From positions 62,001-126,000 of the forward strand of contig NBIV01000093.1 of NCBI GenBank assembly GCA_003194525.1: 64,000 bases of DNA, given 5' to 3'. Positions 24,717-33,997 of the stretch are shown here, piece by piece (position 1 is the first letter of the stretch; the number at the start of each line of letters is the position of its first letter). The notes under the pieces are model-generated. The model was not told the origin of the DNA and made no database searches. It worked only from the letters and a program-made list of their open reading frames with translations. Position numbers and translations under genes: made by a program. Origin of the DNA: Gracilariopsis chorda. Lineage: Eukaryota > Rhodophyta > Florideophyceae > Gracilariales > Gracilariaceae.

Positions 24717-26029
24717 GTATCTCTGCTCGGCATCGAGCAGAAAGAGCGGGGCGCAATCAACAGGGACGAGGCCGAGCGCACAGCGATAAAGCGATATAAG
24801 GCACGTCGCACCGCGCAAATTATTGAGCGGTACAGGTAGTGGTGAACGCGCTCAAGCGTACAGCGCAATTCCATGCGCCCAATATGATAAAGCGGACTTT
24901 TGGACAATGAACTCGATCGTCGTGTTGGGAGCAGAGACGCCGTTCCTTCGCTGCGCGCAGTGGTTCTCGCGGCGCAACGCGGCATAAGCATGCGCGCACG
25001 CACATTTGCGCCACTGGCACTCTATAATAGGTGGCGGCTCTGCAAGCGCCCTTCTCGTGCATAAAACGACTTAATAAAATACAGGTACACGGCGCTGTTC
25101 TATATACAAAGGCACTGTCGTCCTTCTGTACCAATGGTACCGAAGGTACGAATGGTACCGTACTGCGAGAAATTAGCTCCACCCAATCGGCTCGTCGTTC
25201 AACCTGAGCACGCGCAAAAGAAGAAACACCTCACCCGCACTTCACTATCCGCGCTACAGCAGCAAACAACTACCAATTATCTACAATCTCACACTACCTC
25301 GCAACAGAGTGGCTTAAACGAAAGCAGCACCCATTGCGGGTCAATGCAACCAAACTTGCTTCTTGCGTGTCTGCAGAGGAACAGTAACGTTTAGAGACAA
25401 CCGAGCGACTGTAGCCGTCCACTCCCTTCCATCTGTTTTAACCATGAATTTCCATAGCGCTTGGCGGTTGGCAAATGGTTCTTGTGTTTTGCATCTTTTG
25501 TTACGCATATATAATTGAGCAATGACACCAACGATGGCTGACGAGGTGTAGTATACTCTAGTAGCAGCTGCGCGTGTTGATAACTTTGGATGGACTGCAG
25601 CACTAGAGAAACCCGTTGGAGCCGACAAGTCTTTGAATTTGGAAGAAATCGGCCATACTGTACATATTTGAAACCGCTGGACGGGATCGCTATTATCGCA
25701 GACGGATGCAAAAGTGACAAAATGGGAGAAAACGGCAAATGCTTTGAGTGGTGGCAAATAACGCACGCAGAGACAACGTTAACCGCACAGAGCGGCGGCG
25801 CGTGGAAAGCACCAACTGAACTCAGCCCTCCACCGCTCTGTCAATTGGCCGTATACGAGAGCCCGTACATTCGCAAACCAGCGTTTGGCTGCAGATATTA
25901 TTTATGCTCGCGTTGAAGGCGATGCTCTGATTTGTCAACGTTTGCCTATAGCCCTGGAACTCGTTGAAGGCTTAAATTTGCCACCTCGCATTCGCCCATT
26001 TCCACAACCCCCTTAATACCTTTGATCAC
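24717..26029. other. Intergenic, no gene recognised
   Basis: Only short frames without recognisable domains. A cluster of GGTAC repeats at about 25126-25162 (AATGGTACCG occurs twice, with GGTACG between) lies upstream of the glycine-rich gene. Similar GTAC-rich motifs stand upstream of the two genes at the right end of the window. Confidence 0.4.
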
Positions 26030-26450
26030 TGATGGATATGGCCAAGGTGGTTGCCAATTACGAAGCCCTTACTTCTGAGGAGAGGCATCTTGTCCTGACA
26101 TCGTTCTATCTCCGGGCTAAAACGGATTTCTCGCATTAGCTGCAACAAATCGCGCTGGTGCCACAATCTTCCGTAACCCGTATTTTGGAACACTGCACAA
26201 ACGTCCAAATAACCCTAGTGTATGCAAACATTCCCGGCCGCCAGAAAAAAGCTCTCGTACTCAAGGAGCATGAGCCACCGCTTCAAGCGGAGTCTTTTTA
26301 GGGAGGCTAACTGTTTGAGTCTTCCCTTCGGGTGTAGTGTTCTCAGACTTGAGATTGTTCGCGCCTAAAACGTCGTTTCATCGCGTCCGAGTGAAGTAAA
26401 CTAAAGATACAAGACGGAAAATGCACTCTATGTGTTTACGTTTTGGCGCC
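26030..26450 (+). mobile_element. Remnant of an F-family retrotransposon (gag end to pol start)
   Basis: The plus strand reads DMAKVVANYEALTSEER and YLRAKTDFSH, matching the end of the gag of element F (DMAKVVAKYEALTPEEKR, YLRAKTDFSH). Near 26350-26420 it reads RLFAPKTS, matching the start of the F pol frame (RLLAPEASS). It is cut on the right by the CTAG end of the first piggyBac-like element. It is broken in several places. Unlike F, it shows few of the small hairpins. Confidence 0.75.
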
Positions 26451-26454
26451 CTAG

Positions 26455-29279
26455 TTTTTTTCTGACCAGCAACCTCGTATTTGGTTAATTTTAACTACTG
26501 TAGAATTTTATCAACACCTTAAAACTTTTCCAAAAATTTTTCGCTTTGATCTTCTCATTATGTCTTCTACGCCGGCAGCGCTGAACCATGTCCACAACAC
26601 ATCACCAACAAGTCGTAGCTATCACATTAAGCACTATCGTCAACAACATTCGTACACAATGGCCCTGTCCACAGATCTTTGCAGAACTGTTGAAACAACT
26701 GTCAACAGCCATGCTCGTCTGGTTACAAATGAATCTGAATGCAAATATTACTATGGATCTCTGTGGAAGTCAACAACGGCATAAGGTCCTGTCCTCAATG
26801 TTGACATTCGAAAGGTCAACAATCAGAATCTCACTTTTCTGTCTGTGAAGTTTAGTCTACCGAACCGAGAAAAAGAAGTAACTCTACCTCTGTCTAGTGT
26901 TAAACTAGGTACTGGTCTTGACCAAGCCATGAATGCTGCAGAAGAGCCTATTACCGAGGTTGAAACCATTAATACGCACAATCTCGAGGAAGATGCTCTT
27001 GTGACACCATCTGAGATGCAATGTTTGCAGCCGCAAACAAGTTTGTTAAGCAAAAATGCACTTTTGCAATCCACTGTGATTCATGGTCGGGTGTGGGAAA
27101 CCTGTACGAAGTTGAGTGCTCTGAATGGTTGTATGCAAATGCATCAGTGGAAAGCGGTTGGCCCAGCCAGAGATTTGATCTCCCCCCGTCACGTTCCTCC
27201 AAACATAAGTGCATTAGATTTCTTCCTTTGGATATTCCCTATGCAGCATTTGCAGTTCATAGTGAACAGAACAAATGTTCGGATAGAAAGCAAATATGTT
27301 CGGAGGACTTCAGTCGGAGAATTGCTCAAATTCGTTGGAATTCTTATCCTCATGATTCACATTGAATTCTCTAACAGACGGGATCTTTGGAGCCTCAGAT
27401 CTTTTTCTAAGCTTATTCCTCAGCTAAATATTGGTCTTACGATGTCACAAAACAGATTTGAAATGCTTAGAAGTTCAATATGCCTCAACGGAAATGGTGT
27501 GACTGAAGAGCAGGGAATCGCGCGTTGGTCCTTCGTAACAGATTTTGTGAAGGCAATCAATGACCATCGTCGGTCTTTTGTCACGCCATCACATGCCTTA
27601 TGTGTTGACGAAGGAATGTCACGATGGTACGGATTAGGCGGTAATTGGATTGATGTCGGGCTTCCGCACTATACGGCATTAGACAGAAAGCCGGAAAATG
27701 GTCTTGAAATGAAGGCCGTATGTTGTGCACGAAGTGGCATAATGCTGAAAATTGAGCTCAATATGGGTGCAAATATTCCGGAATAAGTCTTTGATTCTGA
27801 TGACGCCCATGGAACGGCAGTCTTACTTCGCTTAGAGCAACCATGGTTTGGATAAGAAAGGTTGGTATGCGCAGATTCCTTTTTGCGTCTGTCAGTACCG
27901 CGAAAGCATTACTGGAGAAAGGTTTAAGGTTTACTGGAGTTGTCAAAAATGCTACTCGTGAATACCCTATGAAAAATCTCTCTGAAACTACTCTATCGGA
28001 CAGGAGAGATTTTGTATCTATGCTATCGAATGGAAACACTATCAATAATGATATAATGGCTATAATGTGGATGGAAAGAGAAAGAAGGTATTTGGTATCA
28101 ACCTCTGGCACGGGTATTCCTGGTTCTCCTATTATTCGAGAAAGGTGGAGACGGGAGGGAAGTATTTCTAAGAAAGTGGAATTCGAGGTGGCAATTCCCG
28201 AAGTGTGTGAAGAGTATTACAAAAACTGTTCAATGGTCGATCGCCATAACAGATGCAAACAAAATGGTCTGAATATGGAGAAGAAAATTGAAGTGAAAGA
28301 GTGGTCATTTCGAGTGATCTGCTCCCTTTTATCGATTTGTATTGTGGACACCTAGAAGTTGTACAAAGCCGCAAATGGAACCAGAAACGAGAAAAGTCTT
28401 CACCATTTCTATTGCCAATTGGCTGATAAATCCATTGAGAATACATGAGATACCACAGGTCTAATGAGTGGAGCTGAGCAAGAATATGAAAATGTTCATG
28501 AGAAGCAAATGTTTGCAGGCGCTCGCTTGTATTTAATGCAGACGATTAGAGGGAGAAAAAACAAAGATGGCAAGATTATAAAAGCTTTATATCAAGGAAG
28601 ATGCAATTTCTGCAAAGGTATTACAAAGTCCAAGTTTTTGTGTTCTAGGTGCTATTTCAGAAAGGACAAAGAAATGTTTCTATGTCACAATGGTACTAAT
28701 AGAGATTGTTTTATGAAACACATTGAAAAGTGTGACGGTATAATGAAGTTCAGAAGCTGATAAAGATTTACACAACCTTGTAAACCTTTCTCTTTTATAT
28801 TAATAATTTTTGTTTGAATGTAAAAGTTTACAATGAGTTCATTTTACCTTTAGCCCCCTACTAATTCAATCCGCATTATTCAGACTTGATGGATGATTTA
28901 AACTCTATGAAAAAAATGCCCCTTTAACAGATGTCATCGTATTGTTTCTGCTGTTAAAGTGGGTGTTATAAACGTTCTTAGAGTTTAGATATATTTAGAA
29001 TCAGACGAGCTCCCGAAGGAGTTTTGAAGTTACACTAAACTCAGCGAGGTTTGAAGTCATGTTTTGTTGCTCGCATGTGACCTGAGGACCACTGAGCTGC
29101 TGATATGGCTCAGTGGTCGTCTTCTACAAGTACTTGTAGTTCAAAGACCACCCAGTTGGCCATGGTTCAAGTTTGAAATTTGAAATGTGCAGCCATGCGG
29201 ATCAGATTTCAATTTTTTTTTAATTTTGCGTGTCGTTGCATTTACCACATTTGAAGTCAGTGCACCGGTCTGATAGACA
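26455..29279 (+). mobile_element. piggyBac-like transposon, copy 1
   Basis: A full-length copy lies between CTAG tetranucleotides. Its right end carries the terminal motif (TGTCTATCAGACCGG when read inward). Its left end is decayed (CTAG followed by a T run, then CTGACCAGC as in copy 2), and the paired 18-bp palindromes of copy 2 are lost there. The transposase reads 5' to 3' toward the shared centre. Confidence 0.85.
26560..28760 (+). pseudogene. piggyBac-like transposase, broken
   Basis: A DDE_Tnp_1_7-type transposase of roughly 700 residues, parallel to copy 2. The first catalytic Asp (CVDEGMSRWYG) and the conserved HYTALDRKPENG block are present, as is the second (CADS, disrupted in phase) and the third (SMVDRHNRC). 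A C-terminal zinc-binding Cys/His domain follows (CNFCKG...CSRCYF...CFMKHIEKC). Compared with copy 2 there are in-frame stops near 26782, 27784, 27856, 28353 and 28444, and a one-base loss near 27880 in a T run. It is therefore not functional. Confidence 0.85.
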
Positions 29280-29303
29280 CTAGTGTCTATCGGACCGGTG
29301 CGC

Positions 29304-29342
29304 TGACCTCATATGAGGTCATTTTGACCTCATATGAGGTCA
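29304..29342. repeat. Paired 18-bp palindromes at the piggyBac-like terminus
   Basis: TGACCTCATATGAGGTCA occurs twice, separated by TTT. The same pair is found at the opposite end (32099-32136), and a single variant copy lies at 55416-55433 in the short relative. The placement at termini suggests transposase binding sites. Confidence 0.7.
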
Positions 29343-29824
29343 GCGCAACGGCACGCAAAATTAAAAAAAAAATTGAAATCTGATCCGCATGGCCCCACAT
29401 TTCAAATTTTGAACTTGAAACATGGCCTACCGGGTGGTCTTTCAACTATAAGTACTTGTAGAAGACGACCACTGAGCCATAACAGCAGCTCAGTGGTCGT
29501 CAGGTCACATGCGAGCAGCAAAACATGAGTTCGAACCTCGCTGAGTTTCATAAAACTCCAAAACTCCTTCGGGAGCTCGACTAATTCTAAATATCTTTAA
29601 ACTCTCAGAACGTTTATAACACCCACTTGAACAGCAGAAAGAATACGGTGACATCTGTTAAAGGGGCAGTTTCGTAATAGAGTTTAAATAATCTAGCAAG
29701 TCTAAATAACGCGGATTGAATTAGTAGGGGGCTAAAGGTAAAATGAACTTATTGTAAACTTTTGCATTTAAACATAGATTTTTAATATAAAAAACGAGGG
29801 TTGACAAGGTTGTGGACATCTTCG

Positions 29825-31927
29825 TCAGCTTCTGAACTTCATTATACCGTGACACTCTTCAATGTGTTTCATAAAACAATCTCTATTAGTACCAGTGTGA
29901 CATAAAAACACTTCTTTTTCCTTTCTGATATAGCACCCAGAACATAAAAACTTGGACTTTGTATTACCTTTGCAGAAACTGCATCGTCCTTGATATAAAG
30001 CTTTTGTAATCTTGCCATCCTTGTTTTTTCTCCTTCTATTCGTCTGCATTAAATGCAAGCCAGTGCCTGCAAACATTGGCTTCTCATGATCATTTTCACA
30101 TTCTTGCTCATCTCTGCTCATTAGACCTGTGGTATCCCATGTATTCTCAATTAGTTCATCAGCCAACTGGCAATAGAAGTGGTGCGGACTCTTCACGTTT
30201 CGGGTTCCATTTGCGGCTTTGTACAACTTCCAGGCGTCCACAATACAAATCGATAAAAGAGAGCAGTTCACTCGAAATGACCACTCTTTCACTTCAATTT
30301 TCTTCTCCAGATTCAGATCATCTTGTCTGCATCTGTTATGGCGATCGACCATTGAACAGTTTTTGTAATACTCTTCACACACTTCGGGAATTGCGACCTC
30401 CATTTCCACTTTCTTAGAAATATTTCCCTCCCGTCTCCACCTTTCTCGAATAATAGGACAGCCAGGACTAACCGTGCCAGAGGTTGATACGAAATACCTT
30501 CTTTATCTGTCCATCCACATTACAGCCATTATATCATTATTGATAATGCTTCCTTTCGATAGCATAGATACAAAATCTCCCCTGTCTGATAAAGTAGTTT
30601 CGGAGAGATGTGTCATCGGATATTCACGAGTAGCATTTTTGACAACTCCAGTAAACCTTAAACCTTTTTCCAGTAATGCTTTCGCTGTACTGACAGACGC
30701 AAAAAAGGAATCCGCACATACCAACCGTCCTGATCCAAACCATGGTTGCACTAAGCGAAGTAAGACTGCCGTTCCATGGGCGTTATCAGAATCAAAAACT
30801 TGTTCCGGAATATTTGCACCCATATTGAGCTCAATGTTCAGCATTATGCCACTTCGTGCACAACATACGGCCTTCATTTCAAGACCATTTTCCGGCTTTC
30901 TGTCTAATGCCGTATAGTGCGGAAGCCCGACATCAATCCAATTACCGCCTAATCCGTACCATCGTGACATTCCTTCGTCAACACATAAGGCATGTGATGG
31001 CGTGACAAAAGACCGACGATGGTCATTGATTGCCTTCACAAAATCTGTTACGAAGGACCAACGCGCGATTCCCTGCTCTTCAGTCACACCATTTCCGCTG
31101 AAGCATATTGAACTTCTAAGCATTTCAAATCTGTTCCGTGACATCGCAAGACCAATATTTGGCTGAGGAATAAACTTAGAAAAAGGCTCGAGGCTCCAAA
31201 GATCCCGTCTGTTAGAGAACTCAATGCGAGTCATGAGGATAAGAATTCCAAAGAATTTGAGCAATTCTCCCCCTGAAGTCCTCCGAACGTCTTTGCTTTC
31301 TAACCGAACATTTGTTCTGTTCACTATGAACTGCAAATGCTGCATAGGGAACATCCAAAGAAAGAAATCTAATGCACTCATGTTTGGAGGAACGTGACGC
31401 GGTGAGATAAAATCTCCAGCTGGGCCAACCACTTTCCACTGATGCATTTGCATACAACCATTCAGAGGACTCAACGTCGTACAGGTTTCCCACACACGAC
31501 CGTGAATCACAGTTGATTGGACAGGTGCATTTTCGCTTAATGAACTTGTTTGCGGCTGCAAAACTTGCATCTGAGATGGTGTGACAAGAGCATCTTCCTC
31601 GATATTTTGCGTATTAATGGGTTCAACCTCGGTAATAGGCTCTTCTGCAGCATTCACGGCTTCGTCAACACCGGTACCTAGCTTGACACTAGATAGAGGT
31701 AGAGTTACTTCTTTTTCTCGGTTCGGTAGACGAAACTTCACAGTCAGAAAAGTGAGATTTCGATTGTTGATCTTACGTATGTCAACATTGAGGACAGAAC
31801 CGTGTACCGTTGTTGACTTCCATAGAGATCCGTAGTAACGTTTGCATTCAGCGTCATTTGTAACCAGACGAGCACGACTGTTGACAGTTGTTCCAACAGT
31901 TCTGCGAAGATCTGTGGACGGGGCCAT
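29825..31927 (-). pseudogene. piggyBac-like transposase, one internal stop
   Basis: The frame runs from ATG at 31927 to a stop at 29825, 700 residues long, with a single in-frame TAA at 30503-30505 in the wording MWMDR-stop-RRYFV, where copy 1 has a sense codon. The catalytic triad of the piggyBac DDE domain is visible: D317 in CVDEGMSRWYG, D406 in LVCADSFFAS and D528 in SMVDRHNRC. The conserved VGLPHYTALDRKPENG block lies between the first two. A Cys/His-rich zinc-binding tail (CX2C, CX2C, then HX7CX3HX4C) ends the protein. An alternative upstream ATG at 32025 is out of phase here. Function in the family: cut-and-paste transposition with precise excision. Confidence 0.88.
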
Positions 31928-32155
31928 TGTGTACGAATGTTGTTGACGATAGTGCTTGATGTGACAGCTACGACTGTTGGTGATGTGTTGTGGACATGGT
32001 TAAGCGCTGCCGGCGTAGAAGACATGATGAGAAGATCAAAGCGAAAAAGGTTTTGGAAAAGTTTTAAGGTTTTGATAAAGTTCTAGAGTAATTAAGATTG
32101 ACATCATATGAGGTCATTTGACCTCATATGAGGTCGCTGGTCAGATAGACACTAG

Positions 32156-32509
32156 CATTGAGCTAGAAGAAAGAAGGACAATAATCAAACAGAACACGCC
32201 AAAAGTTTCATGAACAAGAATAGGCAGGTTCGCATTAATTGCCTAAAGGCATATACAATCCTGATTGTACGATCCGCAAGATCCGTTGCTACATGAAGGT
32301 CGAGAGTGAATAAGGCCTTCGCATCGCAGCCTTCACGTAGAAATCTAAATTATATGGTCATTTAAGTGGTAATTTCAGTTTCTATAGCATCTAATATACG
32401 AATACACTACATCTCTTTCCATTTTCAAAATTTTGCCCATTCACAGGACTCCTGTTTTTCAAGACATCCGTATTCTCTCCGGAAAAGCGTGAACACCTCC
32501 ATTTCTCAT
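32156..32509. other. Spacer downstream of the membrane-protein gene
   Basis: No gene recognised. The 3' untranslated region of the minus-strand gene ending at 32510 must lie here. The transposon end at 32155 is about 355 bp from that stop codon. Confidence 0.4.
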
Positions 32510-33997
32510 TCATTGGCAATGATACCAGTTTTCTGTATCACCATCATAGGACTCTCGCTCAATGTTAATGTGCGCGGCTCCTCTTGTCGTACTCACAGGA
32601 GGATTACTTATTCTCAGAGAATGAGATTGTACGCGAGATGATGCAGTGGTAGAACTAGACAAGGAAATCCGGCTGTAAAATCTCTTCTTCCGTCTAGTCG
32701 CAAAGCGCCTCGCAATGACCTCCGCGGCTAGACCAATGACTAGAAAAACCAATGAGATTGTCAAAAATGTGATGCCAATCGTTACCACGTTCTTCTTTTC
32801 ATGGCATTTTGCAACGTATATCTCTGCCGCAGCCGCTGGCGAGGGCTTCTTATCGGCACTGGAAGATATGCGAACAACAGCACCGAGAAACTGACTCCGT
32901 CCGATAGATATTAGCTCAATACCCTTAATACTGAGCGGAATAACTGTGAGAACGTCACTCAACAAGGCATATATAAAGGTTGAGCGAGTACTAACGTCTG
33001 CTATTAATGCAATGGGTACAAGGTTGAGAAAGAGCGGAAGAACGAGTAGAGCAATGCTTGATGGACTGATCGCATCCGACACCTGTTGCGAATAGAAATC
33101 AGCTTTATCCAAAGCTGTTCTAACGGCAAGATTCTCTGATAGTGGAGTGAACTTGAAAACACCGGGGTCTGCAGTATCTCGATGAGAAATAATGATGGTA
33201 GTTGCATTGTGAATAAGTTTATGGGTTTGATCGGCGTCTTTAGGCTTTGGTCTTCTGTACAAGTTCATGAGCGCTGTTTTTCCATTTCGACCAAGCCCCT
33301 CCGCAAGATACTTACGACCAAAGTCTTCCAGATGCTTTTCCTGCCGGTCGTTCGTTATACCAACATTCAAGTACCAGTTGGTTTGAATTCGATACGCGCC
33401 CAGAACGTTGAGATGACAGTGCTGTGTGGCTGTGTTATAGGGCCAGTTGAATATTGCATCTGGATTCGTGAAGTTGGAACGGGCATTTCTCGCAATTGTC
33501 TTTGCATACGATTTGGTAAGATTGTTGATGGAATACACGAGGTCAAATATGTGTTGCTGCTGGTGATCTTCGAAAACCTGGTCCGTGACGCAGGAGACAT
33601 CAACTTTCTCTGAATAGCCGCGAAGCAAAATTTGGTCTTGTGCTGAATTGGCCCAATGCTGATCCTGGAGGTTGCAAATTGGAGGCTGAAAATGAAGCTC
33701 GGAGCGATTTGTGGCATTGTTCAAGAGACGTGTTTTCTGGGAATGGATTTGAGAATCAACATCCTGCAAAGTGCGAATAGCGATATCGACGTTGTTCCAA
33801 AACGGTTGAACTTTGAGAAGCGTGCTGGAGATTGGAGCGTCGCTGCTGTAATAGAAGTACCGGCCGGTGTACCATTTCGTCGTTGAAACCGTGGGAGTGG
33901 GAGAGGGAGAACGTTGTACGCAGGATGACGTCGTGACGTTTATGGGAGCGATAATGAAGATAAGAAGCAGGAGACCTGCTTGGCGGGGGGGAGACAT
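32510..33997 (-). CDS. Multi-pass membrane protein of unknown function, 495 aa
   Basis: The frame is open for 655 codons, but the methionine at 33997 is the most likely start because it opens a signal peptide (MSPPRQAGLLLLIFIIAPI). Residues of about 25-305 form an extracytoplasmic domain with several N-X-S/T sites and cysteines. Three hydrophobic segments follow: about 312-333 (SIALLVLPLFLNLVPIALI), about 340-362 (FIYALLSDVLTVIPLSIKGI) and about 402-424 (VVTIGITFLTISLVFLVIGL). A basic, serine-rich cytoplasmic tail ends the protein. I do not recognise the family. No intron is needed, and codon use looks like the other host genes here. A receptor, transporter or wall-associated role cannot be decided from the sequence. 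Confidence 0.7.
   Translation of the reverse strand: MSPPRQAGLLLLIFIIAPINVTTSSCVQRSPSPTPTVSTTKWYTGRYFYYSSDAPISSTLLKVQPFWNNVDIAIRTLQDVDSQIHSQKTRLLNNATNRSELHFQPPICNLQDQHWANSAQDQILLRGYSEKVDVSCVTDQVFEDHQQQHIFDLVYSINNLTKSYAKTIARNARSNFTNPDAIFNWPYNTATQHCHLNVLGAYRIQTNWYLNVGITNDRQEKHLEDFGRKYLAEGLGRNGKTALMNLYRRPKPKDADQTHKLIHNATTIIISHRDTADPGVFKFTPLSENLAVRTALDKADFYSQQVSDAISPSSIALLVLPLFLNLVPIALIADVSTRSTFIYALLSDVLTVIPLSIKGIELISIGRSQFLGAVVRISSSADKKPSPAAAAEIYVAKCHEKKNVVTIGITFLTISLVFLVIGLAAEVIARRFATRRKKRFYSRISLSSSTTASSRVQSHSLRISNPPVSTTRGAAHINIERESYDGDTENWYHCQ

Larger units (their letters stand above)
29284..32151 (-). mobile_element. piggyBac-like transposon, copy 2, nearly whole
   Basis: Bounded by CTAG on both sides. 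The left terminus reads TGTCTATCGGACC and the right terminus (inverted) TGTCTATCTGACC. Each end carries two copies of an 18-bp perfect or near-perfect palindrome, TGACCTCATATGAGGTCA, separated by 2-3 bp (29304-29321 and 29325-29342; 32099-32116 and 32119-32136). The only gene is the transposase on the minus strand. Classical piggyBac elements use TTAA, while this family appears to use CTAG. Confidence 0.85.
26451..32155. repeat. 5.7-kb inverted repeat made of two piggyBac-like elements
   Basis: The two arms (26455-29279 and 29284-32151) are the same transposon in opposite orientation, about 95% identical over the stretches compared by eye. CTAG is present at 26451-26454, 29280-29283 and 32152-32155. 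The centre is a near-perfect dyad around TAGACACTAGTGTCTA. Confidence 0.85.

Noticed and set aside
25341-25766. 141-codon minus-strand frame
   Set aside because: No domain, no signal, no similarity in the window, and competing frames of similar length in other phases.
29520-29550. TTCGAAC stretch resembling a tRNA T-loop
   Set aside because: It lies in the piggyBac 3' region, has an inverted partner in the other copy, and no cloverleaf could be drawn.
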